Assembly: GCF_023715565.1 (NCBI RefSeq)
Contig: NZ_JAMBOJ010000013.1
Coordinates: 1-64,000 of the forward strand
Direction of reading: 5' to 3'
Origin: Cytobacillus firmus
Lineage (GTDB): Bacteria; Bacillota; Bacilli; Bacillales; Cytobacillaceae
Length of the DNA: 64,000 bases
Below the pieces are notes generated by a model, which saw only the letters and a program-made list of their open reading frames with translations, was not told where the DNA came from and ran no database searches. How positions within the stretch are numbered: position 1 is the first letter of the stretch; each line of letters opens with the position of its first letter. A program made the translations under genes and the position numbers. Positions 25,735 through 35,261 of this stretch are shown in pieces.

Positions 25735-26448
25735 TTATTTTTTCTCTGATTTAATATATTGCTGCCTGAAGACCTGCATGGCTTCATTTTCATTCAGTAA
25801 CCTTAAATCTTCTTCCGTCAGGGTTCCATCGCCCATTTCAACGATGTAAACATCGAGCGTCTTCTTTCCCCAATTATTATAAACATCATCAACCGTTTCA
25901 TAATAGAGATCCAATTTATTTCCCTTAATGGCACCGCCTTTATCGGCTACAACACCATACCCGTAATCAGGAATAAACAGGATCGTTCCAATCGGAAAAA
26001 CATTTAAATCTGCTGCGACTGTAGAGTATAAGTCCCTTTTAACTTTAACACCTGAGTATGTAATGCCAAAGGACGGATGATCGGGATTTTTTCCTGTCGA
26101 CTCGTAAAAAGCTGTATATCCGGTAGCAATTACTTGTTTTTTCTGATACTGCGACCAGTCAATTGATTCCTCCAGTGTCGGTGCCTGTTCAATTGCAACA
26201 GCTTCACTCGCAGAAATCTTCGGTTCCAGGCTCACGGCCTGCTTCAAAAACTTAAATGCTACTCCAACCGATTTTAATGTATGTTCAAAATTTGAATTTC
26301 CATCTTTGTCAGCTTGCTCAGCATTTTGCTGCAACTGTACAATTGATCTTGCTTCTACCCCGGAAATAGAATGGAAAGTTGTCAATAATGCACCTATAAA
26401 TAAGGCAGACATTACTGTACGTTTCATCCATTTTGTAATTTTGTTCAT
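25735..26448 (-). CDS. yuiC: YuiC, 3D-domain cell-wall enzyme
   Basis: A 237-residue secreted or membrane-anchored protein with an N-terminal hydrophobic segment (about 8-28). Its C-terminal 3D domain (about 105-210) has the three catalytic-type aspartates, as in [22 protein letters not shown]. This is the fold of MltA-type lytic transglycosylases; B. subtilis YuiC is a stationary-phase muralytic enzyme. GGGAGGAG stands before ATG 26446-26448. It begins a yuiC-yuiB-yuiA stretch whose members are each separated by terminators here. Confidence 0.87.
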   Translation of the reverse strand: MNKITKWMKRTVMSALFIGALLTTFHSISGVEARSIVQLQQNAEQADKDGNSNFEHTLKSVGVAFKFLKQAVSLEPKISASEAVAIEQAPTLEESIDWSQYQKKQVIATGYTAFYESTGKNPDHPSFGITYSGVKVKRDLYSTVAADLNVFPIGTILFIPDYGYGVVADKGGAIKGNKLDLYYETVDDVYNNWGKKTLDVYIVEMGDGTLTEEDLRLLNENEAMQVFRQQYIKSEKK

Positions 26449-26602
26449 CTTTTACACTCCTCCCAAAGTTAGTCATTTCCCTTCTTTGAGAGAAATATTC
26501 ATAACTTATGGGAAAGCAGGTCTTCCAGCAACCGGTTACAGACTGTATAAAGCCAGTAATGCCAAGGCTCGCCCAATTTGATCACACTAATCAAATAAAA
26601 TA

Positions 26603-26628
26603 AAAAATCCCTGCAGCTGCAGAGATTT
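26603..26628 (-). terminator. Terminator of yuiB
   Basis: AAATC and CTGCAG arms form AAATCYCTGCAG / CTGCAGAGATTT with minimal loop; T-rich sequence follows on the minus strand, 11 bases after the stop. Confidence 0.65.
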
Positions 26629-26638
26629 CATCAACAAT

Positions 26639-26962
26639 TTAAAACATCCGATATCCTTTTTTACGGAGCAGTCTAATCGTAATTCCAGCAACAATGGCAC
26701 CTGCCATTCCGCTGCTGAGTATAAGGATGTCAGCTAGAGCGAGGCTTGACATTTCTACTCCAAGGCTGGAAAACGATTCCCCCGGTTTTTGAAAATACTC
26801 AATGAAGCGAACTTTATCAATGATAAAAATGGCAATAACAGGATAAATAATAGCCATAATCCAAGACATTCTTAACAGCATATTTAATATAAAACCTATC
26901 CCAAAAAAAAGCACAAAAAACAGAAGCATCGAAATAGGCAAAACGAAAATCGTCATTTGCAT
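26639..26962 (-). CDS. yuiB: YuiB, small membrane protein
   Basis: A 107-residue hydrophobic protein with three membrane segments (about 5-30, 33-52 and 74-98) and a soluble loop FQKPGESFSSLG between the second and third. Position between yuiC and yuiA matches B. subtilis YuiB. GGGAGG lies 11 bases before ATG 26960-26962. No function is known. Confidence 0.78.
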   Translation of the reverse strand: MQMTIFVLPISMLLFFVLFFGIGFILNMLLRMSWIMAIIYPVIAIFIIDKVRFIEYFQKPGESFSSLGVEMSSLALADILILSSGMAGAIVAGITIRLLRKKGYRMF

Positions 26963-27067
26963 GAACTTGTTTCCTCCCTTAACACATCAATAATTAGTTT
27001 ACTTTAATGTGGATTGGAGAGTCAACAAGAAAAGCGGGCGTATCAGTACACCCGCTAATGAAAAGAA

Positions 27068-27090
27068 AAACTTCGCTGCCTGCGAAGTTT
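27068..27090 (-). terminator. Terminator of yuiA
   Basis: AAACTTCGC (27068-27076) pairs with GCGAAGTTT (27082-27090) around a 5-base loop, with T-rich sequence after it on the minus strand. Confidence 0.8.
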
Positions 27091-27095
27091 TAAAG

Positions 27096-27221
27096 TTATT
27101 CCTTTTTCTTTCCTGTTCCTCCGCAGCAGCTGCAGGTTTCAGATCCGCCTAATAGTAACTGAAAATACCCCTTGCCGGAACAATACATGCACTCTTTATT
27201 TTCATATTTCTTAGCTGTCAT
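27096..27221 (-). CDS. yuiA: YuiA, 41-residue zinc-finger-like protein
   Basis: A short gene: ATG 27219-27221, 41 codons, TAA 27096-27098. The product begins MTAKKYENKECMYCSGKGYF and continues through GGSETCSCCGGTG. It therefore holds two CxxC-xGxG knuckles of the DnaJ zinc-finger type, enough to bind one zinc. AAAGGAG lies 9 bases upstream; an in-frame ATG three codons earlier abuts that site and is unlikely. Position between yuiB and yumB is that of B. subtilis yuiA. Function unknown. Confidence 0.8.
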   Translation of the reverse strand: MTAKKYENKECMYCSGKGYFQLLLGGSETCSCCGGTGKKKE

Positions 27222-27381
27222 TTTATTCATCTCCTTTAAATTGTTGTAACTGAATTTTCTGATAATATATCAAGGATTTGAATAAATGAAAAGCTCCATA
27301 TTTCTTGAAAAACTGTCGTTGGAAACGCATACAAGCATTATTTACTGCTGATATCTCCTTCTATCTTTAAATTTCAGAAAA

Positions 27382-27873
27382 TTATAAAAATAGCTTATAT
27401 GCTGTATAACCAAAAGTATCTCCCGGATTGATGCCGTTGATTAAAGGTTTGATGGACGAATTCGAAGTATCCAGTATGTATTTTAAAAGAATGGATGCAT
27501 TCGGATCATTTGCAAGCTCTTCCGGGTTGCGATACTGCACATCAAAAAGTTCACTTTCCTGAACTTTTAATGATTGTTCAGGCTCAGCTTCAAGCAAAAA
27601 CAAGATCATATTATCACTGACTTCTCCTTTTATAACACCTGTACGCAATCCAAGCAGGCCTTTCACTGTACATTTTATTCCGGTTTCCTCTTCCACTTCC
27701 CGGACTGCAGCTTCATCAGCCGTTTCTCCTGGTTCTACAAATCCTGCGGGCAGCGACCATTTGCCTTTAAGGCCCCCGTATTTCTTTTTAACGACAAGCC
27801 AATTTCCTTCAGGAGAAATAACCAGTCCGGAAACAGCTAGCCACACTTTTCCCCTTTTATGTTCGACTCCCAT
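27382..27873 (-). CDS. NUDIX hydrolase
   Basis: A 163-residue NUDIX protein. The nudix box runs from Gly44 to Ile66, with Glu50 and the R58-E59-V-E-E-E-T-G core intact, so metal-dependent pyrophosphohydrolysis of a nucleoside diphosphate derivative is expected. The substrate cannot be read from sequence. ATG 27871-27873 follows GGGGGTG by 6 bases. It lies between yumB and yuiA, not part of the B. subtilis order as I recall it. A CodY-like sequence, AAATTTCAGAAAATT (27369-27383, one mismatch), overlaps its end. Confidence 0.85.
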   Translation of the reverse strand: MGVEHKRGKVWLAVSGLVISPEGNWLVVKKKYGGLKGKWSLPAGFVEPGETADEAAVREVEEETGIKCTVKGLLGLRTGVIKGEVSDNMILFLLEAEPEQSLKVQESELFDVQYRNPEELANDPNASILLKYILDTSNSSIKPLINGINPGDTFGYTAYKLFL

Positions 27874-27908
27874 TTCGAACACCCCCTTTTCTTAATTTTA
27901 CCATGAAA

Positions 27909-27937
27909 AAAAGGGACAGACTTTAGAGTCCATCCCC
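27909..27937 (-). terminator. Terminator of yumB
   Basis: GGGATGGACT and AGTCTGTCCC (minus strand) form ten pairs including two wobbles around a short loop, then a T-run. It lies 25 bases after the yumB stop. Confidence 0.65.
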
Positions 27938-27961
27938 AAATATAAATTGAAGCTGATTTGA

Positions 27962-29179
27962 TTAAAGAACGTTGAATTTACCTTTTTTCAATACAAGAGA
28001 TGGTCCACCAACCATGTAAAGAGCACGGTTATCGATCATCTTCTTCATGAATGAAGCCTTCGTTCCAACCATTTTCTTTCCGAATGCCACACCGATGGCA
28101 TCATGTTCGCCCAGAGAACATACAGTTCCTTTAATATCCGGTGTAAACGTTTCAAGATCAGTTTTATTACGGATTAAAGCTGTGATGTTTCTTGCACATA
28201 CTTCACCCTGCTGCATCGCAATTTGTGCAGTAGGAGGGTATGGACGGTTAATTTCTTCATTGATGATTAGTGAGCAGTCTCCGATGATAAACATATTATC
28301 ATGGCCAGGAGCGCGCAAATCTGGCTGAACTTTTACACGGCCGCGCATTGCTTCAATGCCGGATTTTTCAATAATAGAATTTCCGCGTACACCTGCAGCC
28401 CATACAACTGTTGCAGCTTTGATTTCTTCTACTTCATCTTCACCCTTGCCAACGATGATCCCTTCAGGAGTAGCTTCTTTAATAGCTGTTCCAATCATGA
28501 ATTGCACGCCTTTTTTCTCCAAGTGAGATACAGCGTAGTTAACAAGTTCCGGATCAAAGCCTGGAAGAACCATTGGAGCTGCTTCCACACAAATGATTTT
28601 CACTTTATGGTAGTCAACATCGTATTCTTTGCAAAGCTCAGGAACACGGTTTGCCAACTCTCCAAGGAATTCAATACCAGTGAACCCTGCACCACCGACA
28701 ACAATTGTGAGGCGCTCATCTTTTTTCTCGGCTTCTGTATTATAAGTAGCAAATTGATATTCGATGTGCTCGCGGATTTGACGTGCAGCATTGACATTGA
28801 CAATCGAAAAAGCATGTTCCTTAAGCCCTTTGATACCGAATGTCTCCGGCTCGGCTCCAAGTGAAACAACCAGATAATCATAGTCAACTTCGCCGTTTTC
28901 CAAAATGACTTTCTTTTCTTCTGCTTTAATTTCAAGAGCAGTGCCCTGAACGAATTCAACTTTGTTGCGGTCAATAACATCTTTTATATCATAGCGTACA
29001 CGATCATGATGTAGTGTTCCGGCTGATGCCTCGTGCAGCCATGTTGTTTCATAATGGTAGTCATTCTTATTCACTAAAACGATTTCTGCTTCGTTTGTTC
29101 CTACAGATTTCTGCAAACGGGTTGCTACCATCAAACCGCCGTAGCCTCCACCGAGGATTACAATCTTTGGCTTTCTCAA
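27962..29179 (-). CDS. yumB: Type II NADH dehydrogenase-like flavoprotein YumB
   Basis: A 405-residue two-dinucleotide-binding flavoprotein of the NDH-2 family, which passes electrons from NADH to menaquinone at the membrane without pumping protons. The FAD motif [13 protein letters not shown] is at the start, the NADH motif [17 protein letters not shown] at about 162-178, and FIIGDCS near 295-301 binds FAD. TTG 29177-29179 is chosen since AAAGGTGG lies 11 bases before it and the protein then begins [10 protein letters not shown]; two in-frame GTG codons upstream are alternatives. A Rex-type operator covers its predicted promoter. Confidence 0.88.
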   Translation of the reverse strand: MRKPKIVILGGGYGGLMVATRLQKSVGTNEAEIVLVNKNDYHYETTWLHEASAGTLHHDRVRYDIKDVIDRNKVEFVQGTALEIKAEEKKVILENGEVDYDYLVVSLGAEPETFGIKGLKEHAFSIVNVNAARQIREHIEYQFATYNTEAEKKDERLTIVVGGAGFTGIEFLGELANRVPELCKEYDVDYHKVKIICVEAAPMVLPGFDPELVNYAVSHLEKKGVQFMIGTAIKEATPEGIIVGKGEDEVEEIKAATVVWAAGVRGNSIIEKSGIEAMRGRVKVQPDLRAPGHDNMFIIGDCSLIINEEINRPYPPTAQIAMQQGEVCARNITALIRNKTDLETFTPDIKGTVCSLGEHDAIGVAFGKKMVGTKASFMKKMIDNRALYMVGGPSLVLKKGKFNVL

Positions 29180-29269
29180 GTGTATCACTTCCACCTTTTT
29201 TAAGTATTTTCTAATGTTTTCTTATCTTCCGCTGCTTTATATTTTTTATAGCAAAAAACATAAAAAAAC

Positions 29270-29298
29270 ATTGTGATTTTTTTCACTAATCAGTTCAA
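29270..29298 (-). promoter_or_regulatory. Predicted yumB promoter with Rex-type operator
   Basis: TTGTGA-N6-TCACTA at 29271-29288 matches the Rex consensus TTGTGA-N6-TCACAA in 11 of 12 defined positions. On the minus strand TTGAAC (complement of 29293-29298) and CACAAT (complement of 29270-29275) are 17 bases apart, so the operator would cover the -10 box and spacer. Repression by Rex at low NADH, relieved by NADH, is the expected logic. The rest of 29180-29562 is AT-rich with no gene seen. Confidence 0.6.
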
Positions 29299-29562
29299 AA
29301 AAACTCAATAAAATTGTCATAAAATATTAACATTATTCCTCCATTAATCTTATTCTACTTCATATAGTTTTTCAACCCTAAAAAAATAGACGAAAAACTT
29401 AAAAATTTTAAGAAAATTTGAAAGAATATACGTGTTTTTATTGCAGGTTTCCCACTTGGAATCTTCCAATTATTCATAATATTTACCTCTATTGATGAGG
29501 TTTCAAACGATTTATGTTAAAATAAAGAGTGGAATTTCAATACACACGTGGGGGGATATTGC

Positions 29563-30561
29563 ATGAATGAAGATCAAAAAGTGTATGACATAACCATTAT
29601 TGGCGGGGGGCCAACTGGTTTATTCACTGCTTTCTACGGAGGCATGAGACAAGCTTCAGTAAAAATTATTGAAAGCTTGCCGCAGCTTGGGGGACAATTA
29701 TCTGCTCTTTATCCTGAAAAATACATATACGATGTTGCCGGCTTTCCAAAAGTCCGCGCCCAGGAATTAATTGATAACCTTAAGGAACAAATGGCTAAAT
29801 TTGAGCCCACTGTATCACTTGAACAATCCGTTGAAAAGTTAGAGAAGCAAGCTGATGGAACATTCAAGCTAACAACCAATAAAGAAGTACATTACTCAAA
29901 AACCATCATAATCACTGCAGGCAATGGCGCTTTCCAGCCTCGCCGCCTTGAACTTGAGAGTGCCGTTCAATATGAAAGCAAAAATCTTCATTACTTTATT
30001 GATGATTTAAATCATTTCGCCGGGAAAAAGGTAGTTGTTTTCGGTGGAGGGGATTCTGCAGTGGACTGGGCATTAATGCTTGAGCCTATCGCTGAGAAAG
30101 TAACGATTGTTCATCGCCGCGATAAATTCCGCGCGCATGAGCACAGTGTAGAAAATCTGCATAACTCTAAAGTTGAAATTAAAACACCTTATGTTCCGGC
30201 AGAGCTTATTGGTGACAGTGAAGCAATCAGCCAAGTCGTACTTGAAGGAGTGGCTTCAAAGGAAAAAGAGGTATTTGATGTTGATGCTGTGATTGTTAAC
30301 TACGGATTCGTTTCCTCCCTTGGCCCAATTAAGGAATGGGGTCTTGATATCGAAAAGAACTCCATCGTTGTTAACTCCAGAATGGAAACAAATATCGAAG
30401 GCATTTATGCGGCCGGCGATATCTGCACATACGACGGAAAGGTCAAGCTTATTGCCTGCGGTTTCGGTGAAGCGCCAACTGCCGTCAATCATGCAAAATC
30501 CTACATTGATCCAAAAGCGAAAGTACAACCAATGCACAGTTCTTCCATGTTTGGCAAATAA
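29563..30561 (+). CDS. yumC: Ferredoxin/flavodoxin-NADP+ reductase type 2 (YumC)
   Basis: A 332-residue thioredoxin-reductase-like flavoprotein lacking the CxxC pair, which is the hallmark of Bacillus-type ferredoxin-NADP+ reductase. FAD motif [18 protein letters not shown] is near the start, NADPH motif [15 protein letters not shown] at about 157-171 with HRRDKFRAH following, and [11 protein letters not shown] near 283-293. It transfers electrons from NADPH to ferredoxin or flavodoxin. ATG 29563 follows a G-run by 7 bases; length equals that of B. subtilis YumC. Confidence 0.92.
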   Translation: MNEDQKVYDITIIGGGPTGLFTAFYGGMRQASVKIIESLPQLGGQLSALYPEKYIYDVAGFPKVRAQELIDNLKEQMAKFEPTVSLEQSVEKLEKQADGTFKLTTNKEVHYSKTIIITAGNGAFQPRRLELESAVQYESKNLHYFIDDLNHFAGKKVVVFGGGDSAVDWALMLEPIAEKVTIVHRRDKFRAHEHSVENLHNSKVEIKTPYVPAELIGDSEAISQVVLEGVASKEKEVFDVDAVIVNYGFVSSLGPIKEWGLDIEKNSIVVNSRMETNIEGIYAAGDICTYDGKVKLIACGFGEAPTAVNHAKSYIDPKAKVQPMHSSSMFGK

Positions 30562-30568
30562 GATAAGA

Positions 30569-30601
30569 AAAGGACGGCCCGTTCAGGACCGTCCTTTTTT
30601 G
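30569..30601. terminator. Terminator shared by yumC and yutM
   Basis: AAAAGGACGG (30569-30578) pairs with CCGTCCTTTT (30590-30599), followed by T residues; 11-base loop. Confidence 0.85.
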
Positions 30602-30616
30602 TTGCGTTATGTTACG

Positions 30617-30979
30617 TTAGCACTCTTCAGGTGTACCTGTATTTGCAGCGGTACGGAAAGAGGATCCGCAGCCGCAGTTTGCAATAGCATTGGGGTTGTC
30701 GATTGTGAATCCGCCGCCCATCATAGATTGTTTATAATCAATTTTTGTACCATTTAAGATAGGTGCATCTTCCTTGCTGACAAGAACCTGAATTCCATAG
30801 TGCTCTGACTGGATATCACCTTCCTCAGCTTCATGGGCAAACCCCATTCCATAAGAAAGCCCGCTGCATCCGCCACCCTTAACAGCTACACGCAAGAATG
30901 CATCTTCTTCCTCATTTTGTTTCATCATTTCCTTTATATGCAAAGCTGCTGCTTCTGTAATATCCACAACTTTTTCCAT
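30617..30979 (-). CDS. yutM: IscA/HesB-family iron-sulfur carrier (YutM)
   Basis: A 120-residue A-type carrier that receives Fe-S clusters and delivers them to target enzymes. The three conserved cysteines are in GGGCSG (about 38-43) and NCGCGSSF (about 102-109); an extra cysteine ends the protein (EEC). ATG 30977-30979 follows AGGAGGG by 6 bases. It fits with the suf operon, yutI and lipA also present in the window. Confidence 0.9.
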   Translation of the reverse strand: MEKVVDITEAAALHIKEMMKQNEEEDAFLRVAVKGGGCSGLSYGMGFAHEAEEGDIQSEHYGIQVLVSKEDAPILNGTKIDYKQSMMGGGFTIDNPNAIANCGCGSSFRTAANTGTPEEC

Positions 30980-31172
30980 GTTATTCCCTCCTGTCATAAA
31001 ACCATACTTCTATACTCATAGTATATACAGTAAAAGGTATGTGCTCAACTTAAGAGGCTTTTACTTTTTCCGATTTTTTCTGTTACAGCCAAAATGATAG
31101 TCCTTTTTACTCAGAAGTCACAAAAAATAATGATACAATAGACTTATAAATTATCTTCAGAGGTGTCATTCT

Positions 31173-31874
31173 ATGCAGCAATTAAACCCTACTTATGATA
31201 AAAAATGCGAATGTAGAGTTTGCAAACAGCGTTTCACCACTAAAAAACTCCGCTCCAGATTTGTAAAAGCAGCTGATTATGACAGTGATTTCTGCCCAAA
31301 CTATTCTGATGAACGAATAAACCCTCTTCTATATCATATTCATACCTGCCCGCATTGCGGCTACTCAGAATCAGACGATTTTTCTCCTTATTTCCCGCCG
31401 GGAGCCATTGATTTGATCTATTCTAAAGTAGTGAATGCCTGGATTCCCCAGGATTATAGCCAGGATCGATCCATCATTGTTGCTGTCAACACCTATAAGC
31501 TTGCTCTATATTGCGGAACTTTAAAAAGGGAGAAGCATATTACTTTGGCTGGTTTACATGTCAGACTCGCCTGGCTTTTCCGGAGGATAAAGAATGCTGA
31601 TCAGGAACAGCGCTTTTTGAAGCTTGCTCTAAAGGAATATCTGGAGTCTTATATATCTGATGACTTTAAGGGATCAACCATTTCTGAAACGAGAATCTTT
31701 TATCTGATCGGGGAGTTATCGCGAAGGACGCAACAGTCTGAACAGGCTGTTAAATATTTTTCAAAAGTTATTGAACTGCAAAGCCGCTCCACTGAGCCAA
31801 AATTAATTGAAATGGCAAGAGAACGCTGGTATGAAATGAGACAGAAACAAAAACAAAAAACTGCGGCTAATTAA
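31173..31874 (+). CDS. DUF2225-family protein with zinc motifs and TPR-like region
   Basis: A 233-residue cytosolic protein. The N-terminal third holds two CxxC-type pairs, CECRVC and HTCPHCGY, likely binding zinc, in a pattern typical of DUF2225. The C-terminal half is helical and TPR-like (for example SEQAVKYFSKVIELQS). GAGGTG lies 8 bases before ATG 31173. Function is unknown; a scaffold or sensor role is guessed for the family. It stands alone between two terminators. Confidence 0.75.
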   Translation: MQQLNPTYDKKCECRVCKQRFTTKKLRSRFVKAADYDSDFCPNYSDERINPLLYHIHTCPHCGYSESDDFSPYFPPGAIDLIYSKVVNAWIPQDYSQDRSIIVAVNTYKLALYCGTLKREKHITLAGLHVRLAWLFRRIKNADQEQRFLKLALKEYLESYISDDFKGSTISETRIFYLIGELSRRTQQSEQAVKYFSKVIELQSRSTEPKLIEMARERWYEMRQKQKQKTAAN

Positions 31875-31882
31875 GGAATAAG

Positions 31883-31911
31883 AAAAGGAGCGAAATTTAA
31901 TCGCTCCTTTT
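31883..31911. terminator. Bidirectional terminator between the DUF2225 gene and yuzB
   Basis: AAAAGGAGCGA pairs perfectly with TCGCTCCTTTT around a 7-base loop. Confidence 0.87.
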
Positions 31912-31916
31912 CTATA

Positions 31917-32156
31917 TTAAAACATCGGATTTTCATCCAGATATTGATATATATTTTCAACCAGTTCATCTGGTGTTTCTCCTGTTACCACTTCTCCGTT
32001 CACCAGCGCAAAATGTGTGCTTGCACATTTGCCGCAATACCCGAGACAGCCATATTCGATGACATCCAGATCATAATCCTTTTCCAGCTGTTCAAGCGCT
32101 TTTTGAGAGCCGCTGGCCAAATTGCTGATGCAAAATTCGATGATTGGCTTAATCAC
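31917..32156 (-). CDS. yuzB: YuzB, DUF1450-family protein
   Basis: A 79-residue thioredoxin-fold-like small protein. It keeps the cysteine motif EFCISN near the start and GCLGYCGKC (about 36-44), as in YuzB and related proteins that resemble 2Fe-2S ferredoxins. GTG 32154-32156 is preferred because GAGGTG lies 6 bases upstream; a GTG three codons earlier is inside that site. It may bind metal or an Fe-S cluster, which is inference. Confidence 0.82.
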   Translation of the reverse strand: MIKPIIEFCISNLASGSQKALEQLEKDYDLDVIEYGCLGYCGKCASTHFALVNGEVVTGETPDELVENIYQYLDENPMF

Positions 32157-32436
32157 ATCTTTCACCTCTCTACCCTGTTAATGCTACCTTTTTTACACGA
32201 ATTCTGCAAGATAGTGATTTCTTTCTCTTCTTTAATGAGGACGCATAATTACCACTTCATGTCGTTTATTGTCAAGTTTCCTGCTGATTTGTGTTGTGAT
32301 TTTGTCACAATTTCGTTATACTTTTTATGGGTTTGAGGTTAATAATATCATTTATAGATTTTTTCAAGATAACTATTAACGTTTATATTTAGATTCGGTA
32401 ACAGCAATCAGTACGGACATAAAGGGGAAATATACT

Positions 32437-33504
32437 ATGAAAAATCTTGTGATACTTGGCGGAGGCTACGGCGGTATGAGGGCACTTGCCCGACTATTGC
32501 CTAACCAGCTTCCCGATGATGTCTCTATTACATTAATAGATCGTGTGCCTTATCATTGTTTAAAGACTGAATATTACGCTCTAGCTGCCGGTACCATTTC
32601 AGACCAGCATGTGCGTGTATCCTTCCCTGAACATGAAAGATTGACCATTAAATACGGTGAAGTGACAAAAATCAGCATCGAGGAAAACAAAGTATATCTT
32701 CAGGACGAAGAGCCTGTTTCGTATGATGATATAATAATTGGACTGGGATGTGAAGATAAATACCATAATGTACCTGGAGCTGACATTCACACATATAGCA
32801 TCCAGACAATTGAAAAATCCCGCAGAACGTATCAAGCTTTAAATAATTTATCACCAGGCTCTGTTGTTGGAATTGTCGGTGCCGGATTAAGCGGAGTGGA
32901 ACTGGCTTCAGAGTTAAATGAAAGCCGTCCGGATCTTAAAGTCAAATTATTTGATAGAGGGAAGCATATTCTGTCAGCCTTCTCTGAAAGATTGAGCACG
33001 TACGTAGAAACTTGGTTCTTAGAGCATAATGTTGAAATCATTAACCAATCGAATATTACTAAAGTAGAAGAAAAAACCCTTTATAATCATGACGAAGCCA
33101 TCCACTGTGATGCCATCGTATGGACCGCCGGCATCCAGCCGACCAAAGTGGTTCGGGATATGAATGTGGAAAAGGACCCGCAAGGACGAGTAGTCTTAAC
33201 CAAGCATCACAATATCCCCGGAAATGAGCATGTCTATGTGGTAGGGGATTGTGCAAGCCTGCCGCATGCACCAAGTGCCCAGCTTGCTGAAGGGCAGGCA
33301 GAGCAAATCGTTCAAATCCTATTGAAACGCTGGAAAGGCGAGGAGCTTCCTGAAACATTGCCAGTTATCAAACTTAAAGGAGTCCTTGGATCACTGGGCA
33401 AAAAGCATGGATTTGGTCTGGTCGCAGAACGTCCGATCACAGGCCGCGTTGCCCGCCTGCTAAAATCCGGAATACTATGGATGTATAAATACCATAATGG
33501 ATAA
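32437..33504 (+). CDS. yutJ: NDH-2-like NAD(P)H flavoprotein YutJ
   Basis: A 355-residue pyridine-nucleotide disulfide oxidoreductase-fold protein related to type II NADH dehydrogenases. FAD motif [17 protein letters not shown] starts the protein, the second Rossmann motif VGIVGAGLSGVELASEL is at about 144-160, and VYVVGDCASLP follows near 267-277. It is shorter than YumB and lacks the C-terminal membrane-anchor part, so the electron acceptor is unclear. AAAGGGG lies 9 bases before ATG 32437. Position between yuzB and yuzD matches B. subtilis. Confidence 0.83.
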   Translation: MKNLVILGGGYGGMRALARLLPNQLPDDVSITLIDRVPYHCLKTEYYALAAGTISDQHVRVSFPEHERLTIKYGEVTKISIEENKVYLQDEEPVSYDDIIIGLGCEDKYHNVPGADIHTYSIQTIEKSRRTYQALNNLSPGSVVGIVGAGLSGVELASELNESRPDLKVKLFDRGKHILSAFSERLSTYVETWFLEHNVEIINQSNITKVEEKTLYNHDEAIHCDAIVWTAGIQPTKVVRDMNVEKDPQGRVVLTKHHNIPGNEHVYVVGDCASLPHAPSAQLAEGQAEQIVQILLKRWKGEELPETLPVIKLKGVLGSLGKKHGFGLVAERPITGRVARLLKSGILWMYKYHNG

Positions 33505-33506
33505 TA

Positions 33507-33553
33507 AAAAAATGAGCATCCTGATGGAGCATCCTGATGGATGCTCATTTTTT
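33507..33553. terminator. Bidirectional terminator between yutJ and yuzD
   Basis: AAAAAATGAGCATCC pairs with GGATGCTCATTTTTT (33539-33553). The loop contains a direct duplication of CATCCTGATGGAG-type sequence. Confidence 0.85.
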
Positions 33554-33555
33554 TA

Positions 33556-33879
33556 TTAAACTGCCTGGTATCCGTACTTTTCCATTTCAGCATAGATCGT
33601 TTTTAATTTTGGATTGCCTTCACCGACAATTTCATCCTCAATCAGGACAACCGGATAAAACATATCTTCCTCTATTACTCTTAGTGCGAATTCTTTTTTG
33701 TCCTCTTCTTCAGGTGGATTATGAATATCAACATACACGATATTAAAAGGCTGATTGGCAAATTTCCGGGATAGTGCTGCCTCCAGCCATTCATAAGTTT
33801 CTTTGGATGATGGCAGGTTCACACAGCTTGGACAAAGCTGCTCTGCGCCATAAACAGTGATTTCGATCTCTTTTTTCAC
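33556..33879 (-). CDS. yuzD: YuzD, DUF1462 disulfide-reductase-like protein
   Basis: A 107-residue thioredoxin-like protein. VYGAEQLCPSCVNLPSSKET near residues 9-28 holds a CxxC pair in the usual thioredoxin position, followed by a YVDIHNPPEEE strand and a cis-Pro-like YPVVLIEDEIVGEG. GTG 33877-33879 after AGGGGGAG is the start. It is convergent with yutJ and divergent from yutI, an Fe-S scaffold gene. The partner is unknown. Confidence 0.82.
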   Translation of the reverse strand: MKKEIEITVYGAEQLCPSCVNLPSSKETYEWLEAALSRKFANQPFNIVYVDIHNPPEEEDKKEFALRVIEEDMFYPVVLIEDEIVGEGNPKLKTIYAEMEKYGYQAV

Positions 33880-34043
33880 TCTTCTCTCCCCCTATGAAAA
33901 ACTTGTTCTTCCCTTCATTTTACAACATTAACATTGAGCAGCCTATGAGAAATATTCTCCTAATGAGTGGAAATTACGTTCTTGGAATAGATTTTTAAGA
34001 CTGATTTGATTATAATAAATGTATGGAAAGGAGTCGATTTCAC

Positions 34044-34283
34044 ATGGCAGAACAAACAACTATGACTGAACAAGTTCAGGAAGTATTAGATAAATTGCGC
34101 CCATTCCTTCTTCGCGATGGCGGGGACTGTGAATTGGTGGATATTGAAGATGGCATCGTTAAATTGCGCCTTCTTGGTGCATGCGGCAGCTGCCCAAGTT
34201 CAACGATTACGTTGAAAGCCGGTATTGAGCGTGCTCTTTTGGAAGAAGTACCTGGTGTCGTCGAAGTAGAACAAGTATTTTAA
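34044..34283 (+). CDS. yutI: NifU-like Fe-S scaffold/carrier protein (YutI)
   Basis: A 79-residue NifU C-terminal domain protein. [20 protein letters not shown] and [20 protein letters not shown] hold the conserved CxxC (about residues 52-55) that binds a cluster between two subunits. It carries or stores 4Fe-4S clusters made by the Suf system. ATG 34044 follows AAAGGAG by 10 bases; a TATAAT-like -10 lies at 34011-34016. Confidence 0.9.
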   Translation: MAEQTTMTEQVQEVLDKLRPFLLRDGGDCELVDIEDGIVKLRLLGACGSCPSSTITLKAGIERALLEEVPGVVEVEQVF

Positions 34284-34295
34284 TTTTTCCTTTGC

Positions 34296-34327
34296 AAAAA
34301 GCGATGTCTGCATGACATCGCTTTTTT
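34296..34327. terminator. Bidirectional terminator between yutI and thrB
   Basis: AAAAAGCGATGTC pairs perfectly with GACATCGCTTTTT around a 5-base loop. The thrB stop codon (34326-34328) lies at its edge. Confidence 0.87.
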
Positions 34328-35261
34328 ATATTGTTTGGCCTATCTCCAGCTCAGCTAAGCTTTTTTTTAAAACCGTACAGCCTTCCTGATCAATTTTCAG
34401 GGACCGGATTTCCATGTCCGGGAGCAGCCGCTGAAGCCCTTCTGCCACTGCGGGAGCAAATCCTGCCTCAGCTAGGCAGAGAACTGCCGGCCCGGCACCG
34501 CTTAACGCAACTCCAAATGCTCCGAGCCCTGGTGCAGCTTTTTCTATGACTTCCAAGTGCGGAACCATTTTCTTTCGGTAAGGATGATGAAATAAGTCTC
34601 CGCTCATCATCTTTCCTGCGAGGGGGAAGTTCCCGCTGAGCAAGGCTGCTACCATGACATTGCCGACTGCCCCGGCCTGGACAGCTTCCCTAAAGGACCA
34701 TTCTGAAGGCAAAACGCCTCTGGATTCCTTTGTAAGGAGCTCTTCTTTCGGGACCACTGCTATAACATCAAACTCTATACTTTTTATACTCTGGACAGAT
34801 ACCTCTTCCTCTGACAGGCAGCCAATAACGAGGCCACCGAGAAGGGAGGCTCCTGCGTTATCAGGATGGCCCTCCATTCGGGAAGACAGTTCAAGCTTCT
34901 CGTACTGTGTCAGCTGGAGTCCGCAAAGTACATCAGCCAATTCGATTCCCGCTACAATGGCTGCAGCGCTTGACCCCAGTCCCCGTGTGAGAGGAATTTC
35001 GCTCGAAATGCGGGCTTTGCATCCCGGAAGCTCTCTTCCATATTTCTTAGCGGTTTCAATTGCAACTTGAAAAATAAAATTGGACTCATCCGAAGGGTAG
35101 ATACTCAGCGCCTCTGATAAAGGAATCATTTCAAATTTGTCTGCCTTCTCTGCTTCAAGCGTTAAATATAAATTTAAGGCAAGGCCAATCGAGTCGAAGC
35201 CAGGCCCGAGATTTGCCGTGCTGCCGGGTACTTTGATGACAACCATTTCACCTTCGCTCAT
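34326..35261 (-). CDS. thrB: Homoserine kinase
   Basis: A 311-residue GHMP kinase that phosphorylates L-homoserine, the fourth step to threonine from aspartate. The substrate motif [18 protein letters not shown] starts near residue 11, the ATP loop is [16 protein letters not shown] (about 89-104), and [17 protein letters not shown] near 249-265 is the third GHMP motif. Full length. The start overlaps the thrC stop by 4 bases (ATGA), so it is the last gene of hom-thrC-thrB. Confidence 0.95.
   Translation of the reverse strand: MSEGEMVVIKVPGSTANLGPGFDSIGLALNLYLTLEAEKADKFEMIPLSEALSIYPSDESNFIFQVAIETAKKYGRELPGCKARISSEIPLTRGLGSSAAAIVAGIELADVLCGLQLTQYEKLELSSRMEGHPDNAGASLLGGLVIGCLSEEEVSVQSIKSIEFDVIAVVPKEELLTKESRGVLPSEWSFREAVQAGAVGNVMVAALLSGNFPLAGKMMSGDLFHHPYRKKMVPHLEVIEKAAPGLGAFGVALSGAGPAVLCLAEAGFAPAVAEGLQRLLPDMEIRSLKIDQEGCTVLKKSLAELEIGQTI

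Noticed and set aside
28301-28864. 187-codon open frame opposite yumB
   Set aside because: Shadow of a confident NDH-2 gene with atypical residue use.
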